Part shown: piece after piece, positions 20,458-29,162 of the stretch | Numbering within the stretch: position 1 is the first letter of the stretch | Layout of the letters: every line of letters begins with the position of its first letter | NCBI RefSeq assembly: GCF_009846525.1 | Contig: NZ_CP024621.1 | Span: 1-64,000 of the forward strand | From: Halomonas meridiana | Lineage (GTDB): Bacteria > Pseudomonadota > Gammaproteobacteria > Pseudomonadales > Halomonadaceae | Reading direction: 5' to 3' | Length of the DNA: 64,000 nucleotides | The notes under the pieces: model-generated | Seen by the model: the letters and a program-made list of their open reading frames with translations, nothing else | What the model was told of the DNA's origin: nothing | Database searches by the model: none | Position numbers and translations under genes: made by a program

Positions 20458-21743
20458 TGGCGCTATCCCGTTGGCCGCGATTGGCCTATTCGGCGGTGCT
20501 GTATGGGCTAGCGCCGCTGATTGGCTGGCGCATCTGGCGTGAGCAAGTACCCACTTACTCGCGGCTCCAGCGGCTGGGGGTGCGCCTTGAACCATTGCCT
20601 CCCGCGCCGCGTCTTTGGCTTCACTGTGCCTCGGTAGGTGAGGTACGCGCAGCCCGCCCGCTGATCGAAGGGCTGCTGGCGCGGTTTCCTCACCATAGCC
20701 TGCTGCTGACCACCATGACCGCCACCGGTGCCCAGCAGGCGCTGGCGCTGATCGCAGAGCAGAGCGCTACTGATCAGCGTCGTCTTACCCACCGTTTTCT
20801 TCCGCTGGATTTCCCCGGCGCGGCCAAGCGCTTTGTGGCCCGCGTGCAGCCTGAGCTTGCCATCCTGTTTGAAACCGAGCTGTGGCCCAATCTGCTTCAC
20901 GCCTGCCACCGGCAGGCGGTGCCTGTTGCAGTGGTCAACGGCCGACTATCGCCCCGCGCGTTTGCCCGCTATCAGCGTCTTCGCCCGCTGATGCACAGCG
21001 CCTTAGCCAACGTGACATGGCTTGCCGCCAAATCGTCAGAGGACGCCGCGCGCTTTCAAGCGCTGGGGTGTGCGGCCGACGCCACCACCGTGGTGGGGTC
21101 GCTGAAGTTTGAACAAGCACTGCCTGAAAAGGCGCTGGCAGAAAGTGAGCGCTTACTTCAGGCGTGGGGAGAGCGGCCCGTCTGGGTCGCGGGCTCGACC
21201 CGCGATGGGGAAGAAGCGCTGCTGCTCACGGCCCACCGGCAGTTGCTCAAACGCTTTCCAGACGCACTGCTGGTGCTGGTGCCTCGCCACCCTCAGCGCT
21301 TTGACGAGGTGGCGGCACTGTGCGAGCGCGAGGGCTGGGAGATTAGCCGCCGTAGCGAGCAGCAACCCGTTACACCCGCCACCCAGATTTACCTGGGCGA
21401 TACATTGGGCGAACTGGCGGCGCTGTACGGCGCGGGGAGCGTGGCTTACGTAGGCGGAAGCTTGGTGCCGCTGGGCGGGCACAACGTATTGGAACCTGCC
21501 GCACTGGGTAAGCCCGTGCTGTGTGGGCCGTCGCTGGAGAACTTCAGTGATGTTGCCGAGCCACTGCTGGCGGCCAAGGCGCTGACCGTGGTGGATACCC
21601 CAGAAGCGTTGGCAAGCACCCTGGCAGAGTATATCGCCTACCCTCAACGTGCTCGGCAGGCGGGTGAGGCAGGGCAGGTGGTGATCGAAGCCCATCGCGG
21701 GGCGCTGTCGCGCACCCTGGATGGGCTGGGTCGCTATTTATAG
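20457..21743 (+). CDS. waaA: 3-deoxy-D-manno-octulosonic acid transferase
   Basis: WaaA transfers Kdo from CMP-Kdo to lipid IVA at the inner membrane. The 428-residue GT30 protein has an N-terminal membrane anchor (about 6-24), [31 protein letters not shown], and the C-terminal [24 protein letters not shown]. The start overlaps the hldE stop by one base. Whether it adds one or two Kdo cannot be read from the sequence, but the nearby kdkA favours one. Confidence 0.95.
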   Translation: MALSRWPRLAYSAVLYGLAPLIGWRIWREQVPTYSRLQRLGVRLEPLPPAPRLWLHCASVGEVRAARPLIEGLLARFPHHSLLLTTMTATGAQQALALIAEQSATDQRRLTHRFLPLDFPGAAKRFVARVQPELAILFETELWPNLLHACHRQAVPVAVVNGRLSPRAFARYQRLRPLMHSALANVTWLAAKSSEDAARFQALGCAADATTVVGSLKFEQALPEKALAESERLLQAWGERPVWVAGSTRDGEEALLLTAHRQLLKRFPDALLVLVPRHPQRFDEVAALCEREGWEISRRSEQQPVTPATQIYLGDTLGELAALYGAGSVAYVGGSLVPLGGHNVLEPAALGKPVLCGPSLENFSDVAEPLLAAKALTVVDTPEALASTLAEYIAYPQRARQAGEAGQVVIEAHRGALSRTLDGLGRYL

Positions 21744-22409
21744 CGCCGTCCGCTCTACCCCTTCTGCTTTGCCGAGCAGCAGTACGTCGGCTCCGCGTGC
21801 GGCGAACAGGCCGTTGGTAACAACGCCGACGATGCTGTTAATGCGCGCTTCCATGGCGACCGGATCATCGATCATAAAGTTAAAGCAGTCGATGATATGG
21901 TTACCGTTATCGGTCACCACGCCCTGACGATAGACGGGCTCGGCGCCTAGCTTGACCAGCTCCCGCGCCACGTAGGAGCGCGCCATGGGAATCACCTCCA
22001 CCGGCAGCGGAAAGTGGCCCAGCTGTGGCACGTATTTGGAACCATCGGCGATACAGATGAAGCGCTTGGCGCAGGCGGCGACGATCTTTTCTCGAGTCAG
22101 CGCTGCACCGCCGCCTTTGATCATATGTAGGTGAGCATTCACTTCGTCTGCACCATCGATGTAGAAAGGCACGTCACCCACATGGTTCAGTTCAAATACC
22201 TCGATGCCCAGGCCTTTGAGTCGTTCGGCGCTGGCTTCCGAGCTGGCCACGGCGCCCTTGAATCGGTCACGCAGAGGGCCTAAGCGGTCGATAAACAGGT
22301 TGGCTGTCGAACCGGTGCCGATACCTAGTACCGTCTCTTTTTCCAGGTGCGGCTCAATTTCGCGAATAGCGGCATCCGCCACAGCGGCTTTTAGTTCATC
22401 TTGTGTCAT
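21738..22409 (-). CDS. rpiA: Ribose-5-phosphate isomerase A
   Basis: RpiA interconverts ribose 5-phosphate and ribulose 5-phosphate in the pentose phosphate pathway. The 223-residue product has [13 protein letters not shown] near residue 28, the DGADEVN motif with the catalytic Asp near 85, and [14 protein letters not shown] start at MTQDELK (22409); the open frame extends 59 codons further but lacks similarity to the family. It overlaps the end of waaA by six bases and is divergent from ilvA. Confidence 0.95.
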   Translation of the reverse strand: MTQDELKAAVADAAIREIEPHLEKETVLGIGTGSTANLFIDRLGPLRDRFKGAVASSEASAERLKGLGIEVFELNHVGDVPFYIDGADEVNAHLHMIKGGGAALTREKIVAACAKRFICIADGSKYVPQLGHFPLPVEVIPMARSYVARELVKLGAEPVYRQGVVTDNGNHIIDCFNFMIDDPVAMEARINSIVGVVTNGLFAARGADVLLLGKAEGVERTAL

Positions 22410-22566
22410 GATGGTTCCAGTATCAGGGAGGCAGTCGCCCTTAGTATAACGGCCTAAGCGGCGAGTGCCGACGGAAACGCCGCTAGACGTTGCCAGTCGT
22501 AATCTGCTACCAATAAAGGTTTTGTTCGCACCCGCCAGGGCCACGTCATTTTTCTGGGATGTCAGC

Positions 22567-24081
22567 ATGCTCGAAGCAACCGTCAAAAAGATCCTCCAAG
22601 CCCGCGTTTATGAAGCCGCTTGTGAGACGCCCATTTCGCCCGCTCCCTTTTTGTCGCGTCGTTTCAACAACCAGATTTTGATTAAGCGGGAAGATTTGCA
22701 GCCGGTCTTTTCGTTCAAAATTCGCGGGGCCTACAACAAAATGGCCCAGTTGACCGATGAGCAGAAAGCCAAGGGCGTGATCGCCGCTTCCGCGGGCAAC
22801 CACGCACAAGGGTTGGCCATGGCAGCCAAGCTGATGGGAGTGAAAGCGGTGATCGTCATGCCACGCATCACGCCAGACATCAAAGTACAGGCGGTGCGTG
22901 CCCGTGGGGCGAAAGTCGTGCTGAAAGGCGATGCCTTTGCCGCCGCTGCCGAACACGCCCAAGAGCTGATCAAAGAGCATGGCTACACTTATATTCCCCC
23001 GTTCGACGATATCGACGTGGTGGCCGGGCAAGGCACCATTGGCGTCGAGATTCTGCGTCAGCACAGCGGCCGTTTGGATGCGATCTTCATCCCCGTGGGC
23101 GGCGGCGGGCTGATTGCCGGGGTGGCTGCCTACGTGAAGTACCTGCGTCCGGATATCAAAATCATCGGTGTGGAAGCGGAGGATAGCGCCTGCTTGAAAG
23201 CTGCGCTGGACGCCGGTGAGCGCGTGGTGCTGGACCAGGTGGGCGTCTTTGCCGAAGGTGTGGCGGTCGCGCAAATTGGCGAGGTGCCGTTCTCGCTGGT
23301 GCGTGATTTGATCGACGATGTGATCACCGTCAATACCGATGAAATGTGCGCCGCGGTGAAAGATATCTTCGAGGATACCCGCGCCGTCGCTGAAACCTCC
23401 GGCGCGCTGTCGTTAGCGGGCCTAAAGAAGTACGTGCAGCAAACCGGTGCAGAAGGCGAGACGCTGCTGTGCATTAACTCGGGCGCCAACACCAACTTCG
23501 ACCGTTTGCAGCATATTGCCGAACGCACCGAGCTGGGCGAGCAGCGCGAAGCCATTCTGGCCGTCACCATCGCCGAAAAACCCGGCAGCTTTAAGAAGTT
23601 CTGCCGCACGCTGGGCAAACGCATGGTGACCGAATTTAGCTACCGCTATGCCGACGATAGCGAAGCGCACATTTTCGTTGGCGTACAGGTCAAGCCGGGT
23701 GGTGAAGATCGCCAAGCGGTGATCGATAAACTGCGCGAGGGCGGTTATCACGTCGAAGATTTGACCGATAACGAGTTAGCCAAGCTGCATATTCGACATT
23801 TAAGCGGCGGCCGCCCCAGCGAGCGTTTCGAAGAAGAGCTGTATCGTTTCGAGTTTCCAGAGCGTCCCGGGGCCTTGATGAATTTCTTAACCCAATTGCC
23901 ACACGACTGGAATATTTCGCTGTTTCACTATCGCAATCATGGGGCCGCTTATGGGCGTGTACTCGTGGGAATGCAAGTGCCGAGCGAAGACCGGGTTCAC
24001 GTGACCGAGTACTTAGATGCCATCGGTTACCGCTACTGGCAAGAGAGCGACAACCCCGCCTACCGACTCTTCATGGCGTAA
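22567..24081 (+). CDS. ilvA: Threonine ammonia-lyase, biosynthetic
   Basis: IlvA deaminates threonine to 2-oxobutanoate, the first committed step of isoleucine synthesis. The 504-residue product has the PLP-binding lysine in [11 protein letters not shown] near residue 58, [10 protein letters not shown], the glycine-rich [10 protein letters not shown], and two C-terminal regulatory ACT-like domains (about 325-504) for isoleucine feedback. The start at [10 protein letters not shown] (22567) matches pseudomonad enzymes. The rpiA-ilvA divergent pair is also known from Pseudomonas. Confidence 0.96.
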   Translation: MLEATVKKILQARVYEAACETPISPAPFLSRRFNNQILIKREDLQPVFSFKIRGAYNKMAQLTDEQKAKGVIAASAGNHAQGLAMAAKLMGVKAVIVMPRITPDIKVQAVRARGAKVVLKGDAFAAAAEHAQELIKEHGYTYIPPFDDIDVVAGQGTIGVEILRQHSGRLDAIFIPVGGGGLIAGVAAYVKYLRPDIKIIGVEAEDSACLKAALDAGERVVLDQVGVFAEGVAVAQIGEVPFSLVRDLIDDVITVNTDEMCAAVKDIFEDTRAVAETSGALSLAGLKKYVQQTGAEGETLLCINSGANTNFDRLQHIAERTELGEQREAILAVTIAEKPGSFKKFCRTLGKRMVTEFSYRYADDSEAHIFVGVQVKPGGEDRQAVIDKLREGGYHVEDLTDNELAKLHIRHLSGGRPSERFEEELYRFEFPERPGALMNFLTQLPHDWNISLFHYRNHGAAYGRVLVGMQVPSEDRVHVTEYLDAIGYRYWQESDNPAYRLFMA

Positions 24082-24309
24082 CGTAATGTAAGTGCCCGCT
24101 AACGGCGCAAGCTAGAGCTGCTAGGCAGTTGAGGGAGTCTGAAACGTTTAATTGCGGGGCTAAAATAGTGCTTTTAGCAGTTGTCATCGAGCCCCTTATG
24201 GCCCTATAGTCGTGATCGAAATTAATGAGGTGTGTCATCTTCCCAAAATGAAAAGCTTGGTGACGCACTAAGGGCATTTGGCAACTGCGAAAGACGTTGG
24301 AGAAGAGGC
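24082..24309 (+). promoter_or_regulatory. ilvA-distal non-coding region with a promoter
   Basis: After ilvA there is a non-coding stretch. TTGTCA at 24181-24186 and TATAGT at 24205-24210, spaced 18 bases, make a good sigma-70 promoter reading toward the small gene at 24310, leaving a leader of roughly 90 bases. I see no clear hairpin terminator directly after ilvA. Confidence 0.5.
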
Positions 24310-24408
24310 ATGCGGCGTAGAAAGCCTGATATGGTGATGGCATTGACAGTGGTGTTTTTGCTCGGTGTATTAGCCACTGGATATGCACAGGCGCTGTCGG
24401 GGAGTTAA
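24310..24408 (+). CDS. Small single-pass membrane protein, 32 residues
   Basis: The frame is MRRRKPDMVMALTVVFLLGV followed by twelve residues including GYAQ. It has a positively charged N-terminus, one hydrophobic segment (about 8-23) and a short tail, so it should insert with the N-terminus in the cytoplasm. GGAGAAGAGG lies at good spacing before the ATG, a promoter is visible upstream and a strong terminator follows at 24466, which together make it a transcription unit. I do not know its function. I recall similar KPD...GYAQ peptides in other gammaproteobacteria but cannot check this. Confidence 0.65.
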   Translation: MRRRKPDMVMALTVVFLLGVLATGYAQALSGS

Positions 24409-24465
24409 CCAACGGTTAATGATAGCGCGCTCAGCACTCATGCTGCACCTACTGGGTGACTAGAT

Positions 24466-24504
24466 AACAAAACGGGCTGATCCTTGTGATCAGCCCGTTT
24501 TGTT
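24466..24504. terminator. Bidirectional terminator between the small gene and fau
   Basis: A 17-bp perfect inverted repeat (24466-24482 and 24488-24504) with a CTTGT loop, A-rich on the left and T-rich on the right, so it can act in both directions. The fau stop codon lies inside its right arm. Confidence 0.85.
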
Positions 24505-25110
24505 TGGGCGCGCCACGCCGATATCGCTGGCGACCGCAGTGAGCGGAATATCCCAAGGTTCCACGGGCAGTGCTTCTACCTGCTGGCAGGCGTGGGCCAC
24601 GCCAATCAGCGCAGGCGCAGGCCCCGGACGACGCATAAACGCCAAACTGCGGTCATAGAATCCGCCGCCCATACCCATCCGGTTGGCCTGCTGATCGAAC
24701 CCCACCAGCGGCACGATGAGCGTATCCAGGGCCCAGGCGGGCAGCCGATGGCGGCGCTGGGCAGCAAATCGGGGGCATGGCTCAGCAATGCCGAAACGAT
24801 TGTTGATCATCGGGGTGTTGGCATCATACGCCACGAACCAGAGGCGGTTGCCGCTAAACGGGCGAAGTACGGGCAGGTAGATGGCCACACGGCGTTGGCG
24901 TAGCCAAGGAATCAGTGGCGTAGGATCGATCTCGCCATTGACCGGCAGGTAGAGGCTGATGCGCTTGGCGCGACGAATTTCAGGAAGCTGTTTCAAGCGC
25001 TGACACAGAGTCAAGGCGGCTTGCCGTTGCTGCTGGGCGGAGAGCGCACGGCGGCGGCGTTTCAAATCGCGCCGAAGGGCCTGCTTGTCGCTAGGTGAGG
25101 TAGAGGTCAT
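24490..25110 (-). CDS. fau: 5-formyltetrahydrofolate cyclo-ligase
   Basis: This enzyme converts 5-formyl-THF to 5,10-methenyl-THF with ATP. The 206-residue product has the basic N-terminus LRRDLKRRRRALS, YLPVNGEIDP, and the signature VGFDQQANRMGMGGGFYDRSL near residues 141-161. Start choice is uncertain: ATG codons at 25128, 25125 and 25110 are possible and none has a strong ribosome-binding site. It lies directly downstream of 6S RNA, as ygfA does in E. coli. The last five codons are inside a terminator hairpin. Confidence 0.93.
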   Translation of the reverse strand: MTSTSPSDKQALRRDLKRRRRALSAQQQRQAALTLCQRLKQLPEIRRAKRISLYLPVNGEIDPTPLIPWLRQRRVAIYLPVLRPFSGNRLWFVAYDANTPMINNRFGIAEPCPRFAAQRRHRLPAWALDTLIVPLVGFDQQANRMGMGGGFYDRSLAFMRRPGPAPALIGVAHACQQVEALPVEPWDIPLTAVASDIGVARPNKTG

Positions 25111-25132
25111 CTCGCGAAAGGTCATCACAAAG

Positions 25133-25314
25133 TGTTCCCCAGAATGCCGCTGTCGTTCTGGCCCTGAACCTACTGGTTCAGGTGGGTGGCCGCAGCCAAA
25201 CCGTCAGGCTTTCCGACGCACGGACATGCACACGGGTCTGGCTAGCATTTGGCCCCCTGGGTACTGCGCATAGGCTCGAGGGACTATAACGACTGGCGTA
25301 CATCCCAGAGAACA
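25133..25314 (-). ncRNA. ssrS: 6S RNA
   Basis: The 182-base transcript between zapA and fau has closing-stem ends TGTTCTCTGGG and CTGGGGAACA. It also has the conserved GTCCCTCGAGCC on one side of the central bubble and ACCTGAACC...GGTTCAGGG on the other, as in pseudomonad 6S RNA. 6S RNA mimics an open promoter and sequesters sigma-70 RNA polymerase in stationary phase. A promoter lies just upstream (TTGGCA at 25347-25342, 16-base spacer, TAGGAT at 25325-25320). Synteny zapA-ssrS-fau supports it. Confidence 0.9.
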
Positions 25315-25319
25315 TCGCT

Positions 25320-25347
25320 ATCCTAACAGAGCCGCTGCCAATGCCAA
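25320..25347 (-). promoter_or_regulatory. 6S RNA promoter
   Basis: On the minus strand, TTGGCA and TAGGAT are spaced by 16 bases, and the predicted RNA start lies about six bases after the -10 hexamer. Confidence 0.6.
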
Positions 25348-25373
25348 AGTCTCGGTTGCAGTGGGCGAGCCGC

Positions 25374-25682
25374 TCAAGGCTCTTTGCGCGGCCGGGCACC
25401 GGCCAATGCACGTTCGAGCCGGTCGTTCAAACGGCTAAGGTTGGCTTCACCCGCACGGTGCTCATCCAGCGCTTCCAGCAGTTCATGGGTAATATTGAGC
25501 GCGGCCATGATTGCGATGCGCTCGCTGCCCAGGACGCTGCTTTGGGCATGAATGCCGTGCATGGCGCGGTCCAAATAGCGAGCAGCGCGTTCGAGCTGGG
25601 CTTCTTCGCCGGTGTCGCAGGCAATCATATAGCTGCGACCCAGTAGGGTAATCTCTTTCGTTGGCCGCTTTGCGTGACTCAT
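25374..25682 (-). CDS. zapA: Cell division protein ZapA
   Basis: ZapA cross-links FtsZ filaments and stabilises the Z ring. The 102-residue protein has the N-terminal beta-rich domain (KEITLLGRSYMIACDTGEEAQLERAARYLD) and a C-terminal coiled coil (about 65-95), the normal architecture. The start at MSHAKRP (25682) follows TGGAGCC; the longer upstream frame has no family similarity. Confidence 0.92.
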   Translation of the reverse strand: MSHAKRPTKEITLLGRSYMIACDTGEEAQLERAARYLDRAMHGIHAQSSVLGSERIAIMAALNITHELLEALDEHRAGEANLSRLNDRLERALAGARPRKEP

Positions 25683-25849
25683 CAAAGGCTCCAGCACGGG
25701 CCAGCAAGGGGCCCGATGCGTTAACATCACTACATAGGAAGGATAGACGGCGTTCACTATAAGAGAGCCGCTCATGCGGGGTCAACGCGCAGGCACCCCG
25801 CCCTATCCCTGTGGTCATACCTTCATCTTTGGTAAAGCGAGCAAGAATC

Positions 25850-26428
25850 ATGTCATTGATTGACGAGCGCCAGGATTTTTCTGACGTAGCGGATGTATTT
25901 TTACTCCACGGCAGCATGCAGTCCCCAGCCTTTCTGGATGGACGACTGTGCGGCTTGTTGGCGCTGCGCGATGTCACCGCCGACGCATGGCTGGAAGAAG
26001 TGTGCCTCAGTCTAGGGGTCGAGCAACCCCGTGACCCGGCCAGCGCCGAGCGCCTGTTGGGCTGGCGGCGCCAGACGTTGGAAGCATTGAGCGCGAGCGA
26101 TATGAACTACGCGCCGCTGCTGCCCGACGAGCTGTTCTCTCTTGCCGAGCAGGCGCAGGGGCTGAAAGAGTGGACATTGGGTTTCATGGAAGTGATCGAG
26201 GACGTCGCCGACGACACCCTGCGGGAGCGCTGGTCGCAAACCCTAAAAGAAGCGATCGATGACCTGGAAGGCCTCGGTCAGATCGAGACCGACATCGACG
26301 ATAGCCCCGAGAACGAGAACGATCTGTTTGCCTTGACCGAACACGCTCGGATGGCGGCCATGCTGCTCTATACCGAACAGCATCCGGGGCAGCCCCAGGT
26401 AGAGCAAACCGACGCCCCCGTTCATTGA
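25850..26428 (+). CDS. UPF0149 family protein (YgfB)
   Basis: The 192-residue acidic protein has the all-helical YgfB/YecA fold pattern: AFLDGRLCGLLAL near residues 28-40 and LKEWTLGFMEVIED near 105. In Pseudomonas aeruginosa a YgfB protein modulates an AmpDh3-linked resistance pathway by acting on a transcription antiterminator; whether that applies here is unknown. It is divergent from zapA and leads the pepP-ubiH-ubiI run, the same order as in E. coli. Confidence 0.85.
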   Translation: MSLIDERQDFSDVADVFLLHGSMQSPAFLDGRLCGLLALRDVTADAWLEEVCLSLGVEQPRDPASAERLLGWRRQTLEALSASDMNYAPLLPDELFSLAEQAQGLKEWTLGFMEVIEDVADDTLRERWSQTLKEAIDDLEGLGQIETDIDDSPENENDLFALTEHARMAAMLLYTEQHPGQPQVEQTDAPVH

Positions 26429-26452
26429 GCCACCACGCCTAAAGGAGCCGTT

Positions 26453-27790
26453 ATGCCCACGCAACTGCCTCGCCCCGCTGCCATTCAGCCTGAGGAGTAC
26501 CGCCAGCGTCGAGAGAGGCTCATGGCCAAGCTGCCGAGCCATGCTGCGCTGCTGGTGCCTGGGGCGTCTTTGGTGACCCGCTCCCACGACAGCGAGTACC
26601 CCTTCCGCCAGCAGAGCGATTTTTACTACTTGACCGGCCTTCAGGAGCCGGAGGCGCTACTGCTGCTGTTGCCGGGCCGTGCCGAAGGGCAAAGCGTGGT
26701 GTTCTGCCAAGACCGCGACCCCACCCTGGAAGCCTGGACCGGCCGCCGTTTAGGGGCGCAGGGCGTTGTCAGCCAGCATGGCCTCGACCAAGCGTTCGAA
26801 AATGCCGAGCGTGACGCTCTGCTGCCCACGCTGCTCGATGGCCGTGAGCTGCTTTATGTGCCGCTGGATAATCCCGACGCGCTGAGCATTGCCGAAGACG
26901 CGTTGGCCTACTCGCAGGCGGGCATGCGCCGTGGCAAGCCCGCGCTAAAAGGCTGGTTGGATAGTCGCCCGCTGATTCACGAGATGCGCTTGATCAAAAG
27001 CCCCGCCGAAATTGCACTGCTGCGCCATGCGGCGGCGATTTCCGCTCAGGCCCACGTGCGCGCCATGCGCACCTGCCAAGCTGGGCTGAGCGAATATCAG
27101 CTCCAGGCCGAGCTGGAGCACACCTTTGTTTGGCACGGCGCTAGCGGGCCTGCTTACAGCACGATCGTCGGCGGCGGGGCCAATGCCTGTGTGCTGCACT
27201 ATATTGAAAACAGCGATGTGCTGGAGGAAGACACGCTGGTACTGATCGATGCTGGGGCAGAGTTCGATATCTACGCAGGTGACATCACGCGCACCTTTCC
27301 GGTCAGCGGTCGCTTCAATGACGCTCAGCGGGCGCTCTACCAAGTGGTGCTCGATGCTCAAGTGCGCGCGGTGAATGCCATCGCCCCCGGCGCGACGTTA
27401 GCGGAGATCCATCAAGGAGTCGTGGCGGATCTCACCGCTGGCCTCATCGAGCTAGGCCTGCTGTCGGGCGACGTGCAAGCGCGTATCGATGACGAGAGCT
27501 ATCGGCGCTTCTATCTTCACTCTACCTCGCACTGGCTAGGGCTGGATGTTCACGACGTGGGCACCTATCGCCTCGACGAGGCCACTCCACGGCCGCTGGA
27601 ACCCGGCATGGTGCTGACCGTCGAGCCCGGCCTTTACATTCCCAGCGACGACGATATTCCCGACGCTTATCGCGGTATCGGTATTCGTATCGAGGATAAC
27701 GTGGTGGTCACCGACCAGGGCCATGACATCTTGACCGCGGACGTACCGAAACAGGTGGCCGATATTGAGCAGTTAATGGCGAATAAATAA
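26453..27790 (+). CDS. pepP: Xaa-Pro aminopeptidase
   Basis: PepP removes N-terminal residues preceding proline. It is a two-manganese M24 enzyme. The 445-residue product has the AMP_N domain (about 1-170) and a pita-bread catalytic domain with LIDAGAEFDIYAGDITRTFP (two metal Asp), HSTSHWLGLDVHD (metal and catalytic His), TVEPGLYIP and GIGIRIEDNV (two metal Glu). AAAGGAG precedes the ATG. It is probably co-transcribed with ubiH and ubiI. Confidence 0.95.
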   Translation: MPTQLPRPAAIQPEEYRQRRERLMAKLPSHAALLVPGASLVTRSHDSEYPFRQQSDFYYLTGLQEPEALLLLLPGRAEGQSVVFCQDRDPTLEAWTGRRLGAQGVVSQHGLDQAFENAERDALLPTLLDGRELLYVPLDNPDALSIAEDALAYSQAGMRRGKPALKGWLDSRPLIHEMRLIKSPAEIALLRHAAAISAQAHVRAMRTCQAGLSEYQLQAELEHTFVWHGASGPAYSTIVGGGANACVLHYIENSDVLEEDTLVLIDAGAEFDIYAGDITRTFPVSGRFNDAQRALYQVVLDAQVRAVNAIAPGATLAEIHQGVVADLTAGLIELGLLSGDVQARIDDESYRRFYLHSTSHWLGLDVHDVGTYRLDEATPRPLEPGMVLTVEPGLYIPSDDDIPDAYRGIGIRIEDNVVVTDQGHDILTADVPKQVADIEQLMANK

Positions 27791-27880
27791 CCAGCTGCAT
27801 CACGCGGCTAATTGATTATGTAAGCTACGTTACGAAATTACGAATCGCAGTGATCGTGCGATATGAACGAGGAGAGGCCA

Positions 27881-29119
27881 ATGCATGGGGCTGAGCAGGG
27901 ACCACGTCCACAAGCGCCGTCGCCCACCCATGACATCGTGATCGTGGGCGGAGGGCTGGTGGGGGCCAGTTTGGGCTGTGCATTGGCACCGCTCATCAAG
28001 CGCCACGGTTGGCGGGTCGCCATCATCGAAGCCAATGCGCTACCGCAGAGCACTGAGGACACGACGTGGCAGCCGAGCTTCGATGCCCGGGCAAGCGCCA
28101 TTGCCGAAGGCTCGGCGCAGCGCTTTCGCCAGCTAGGCGTGTGGGAAGCGATGCAGGTCGAGGCCACACCGATTAATCGTATTCATATTAGCGAGCGGGG
28201 CCGTTTGGGCGCGACGCGCCTTAATGCACAAGAGCTAGGCGTCGCTGCCTTGGGGCACGTGATTCCCAACGCCTGGATGGGGCGCGTGCTGCATCAAAAG
28301 CTGCAGCAACTGCCTATCGAGTGGTACTGCCCGGCCACGGTGGCACGGCTAACGCCCACGGCCAGCGGCCACCATTTGCGGCTTTCCGATGGAAGCGAGC
28401 TAACGGCGGCGTTGACCATTTTGGCCGATGGCGGCCGCTCGGGGCTGAAGGAGCAGCTCGGAATCGCCAGCCGCCGTCACTCCTATGAGCAAACGGCGGT
28501 CATTGCCCATGTGGGCATTAGCCAGCCCCATCAAGGGGTTGCTTACGAGCGCTTTACCTCTGAGGGGCCCATCGCGCTGCTGCCACTGCCGGGGCAGGCC
28601 ATGGAGCTGGTCTGGACCCACGCCAGCGGCAGTGAAGGCACTCGAATGGCGCTGCCGGATGCAGCGTTCTTGCGCCAGCTTCAGCAGGCGTTCGGTGACC
28701 GCGTCGGGCGCTTTACCCGCGTTGGCCAGCGGTTTAGCTATCCGCTGTCGCTAGTGACGGCAGAAGAGCCCGTTCGCCCCGGCTTAGCCGTGTTGGGCAA
28801 TGCGGCCCATGCGCTGCACCCGGTGGCTGGCCAGGGCTTCAATTTAGCGCTGCGCTCGGTGATGGATTTAGTGGAAGCGCTCTCCCAAGGGGCTCAGCAG
28901 CAGCGCTCCTTGGGAGATATGAACACGTTGCAGGCGTTTGAGCGCCGCCGCGCCCAAGACCGCGCCAACGTGATCCGTTTTAGTGACGGCTTAGTGCGGC
29001 TGTTTGGTTACTCGTGGCCGCTGCTGCCCCACGCCCGTGGCGCTGGGTTGATCGGCCTTAATTTGATTGGCCCGCTGCGCCGTGGCTTGGCACGCCGCGC
29101 GATGGGCCTGGAGCGCTGA
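27881..29119 (+). CDS. ubiH: 2-octaprenyl-6-methoxyphenol hydroxylase (UbiH)
   Basis: UbiH is a flavin monooxygenase of ubiquinone synthesis. The 412-residue product has the FAD dinucleotide-binding IVGGGLVGASLGCAL near the N-terminus and LGNAAHALHPVAGQGFNLALR near residue 300. The Asn in GNAAH rather than GDAAH is characteristic of UbiH and separates it from the paralogue that follows. I start at 27881, where GAGGAGAGG gives ideal spacing, rather than at the ATG at 27863, which itself overlaps that site. Confidence 0.9.
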   Translation: MHGAEQGPRPQAPSPTHDIVIVGGGLVGASLGCALAPLIKRHGWRVAIIEANALPQSTEDTTWQPSFDARASAIAEGSAQRFRQLGVWEAMQVEATPINRIHISERGRLGATRLNAQELGVAALGHVIPNAWMGRVLHQKLQQLPIEWYCPATVARLTPTASGHHLRLSDGSELTAALTILADGGRSGLKEQLGIASRRHSYEQTAVIAHVGISQPHQGVAYERFTSEGPIALLPLPGQAMELVWTHASGSEGTRMALPDAAFLRQLQQAFGDRVGRFTRVGQRFSYPLSLVTAEEPVRPGLAVLGNAAHALHPVAGQGFNLALRSVMDLVEALSQGAQQQRSLGDMNTLQAFERRRAQDRANVIRFSDGLVRLFGYSWPLLPHARGAGLIGLNLIGPLRRGLARRAMGLER

Positions 29120-29162
29120 CGCTCTCATCCAGCGCCCTCAATGACCCAAGCCAAGGAGTGTT

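Noticed and set aside
24071..24412. A minus-strand open frame of 113 codons between ilvA and fau
   Set aside because: It overlaps the better-supported small plus-strand gene and has no recognisable features; codon use looks random.
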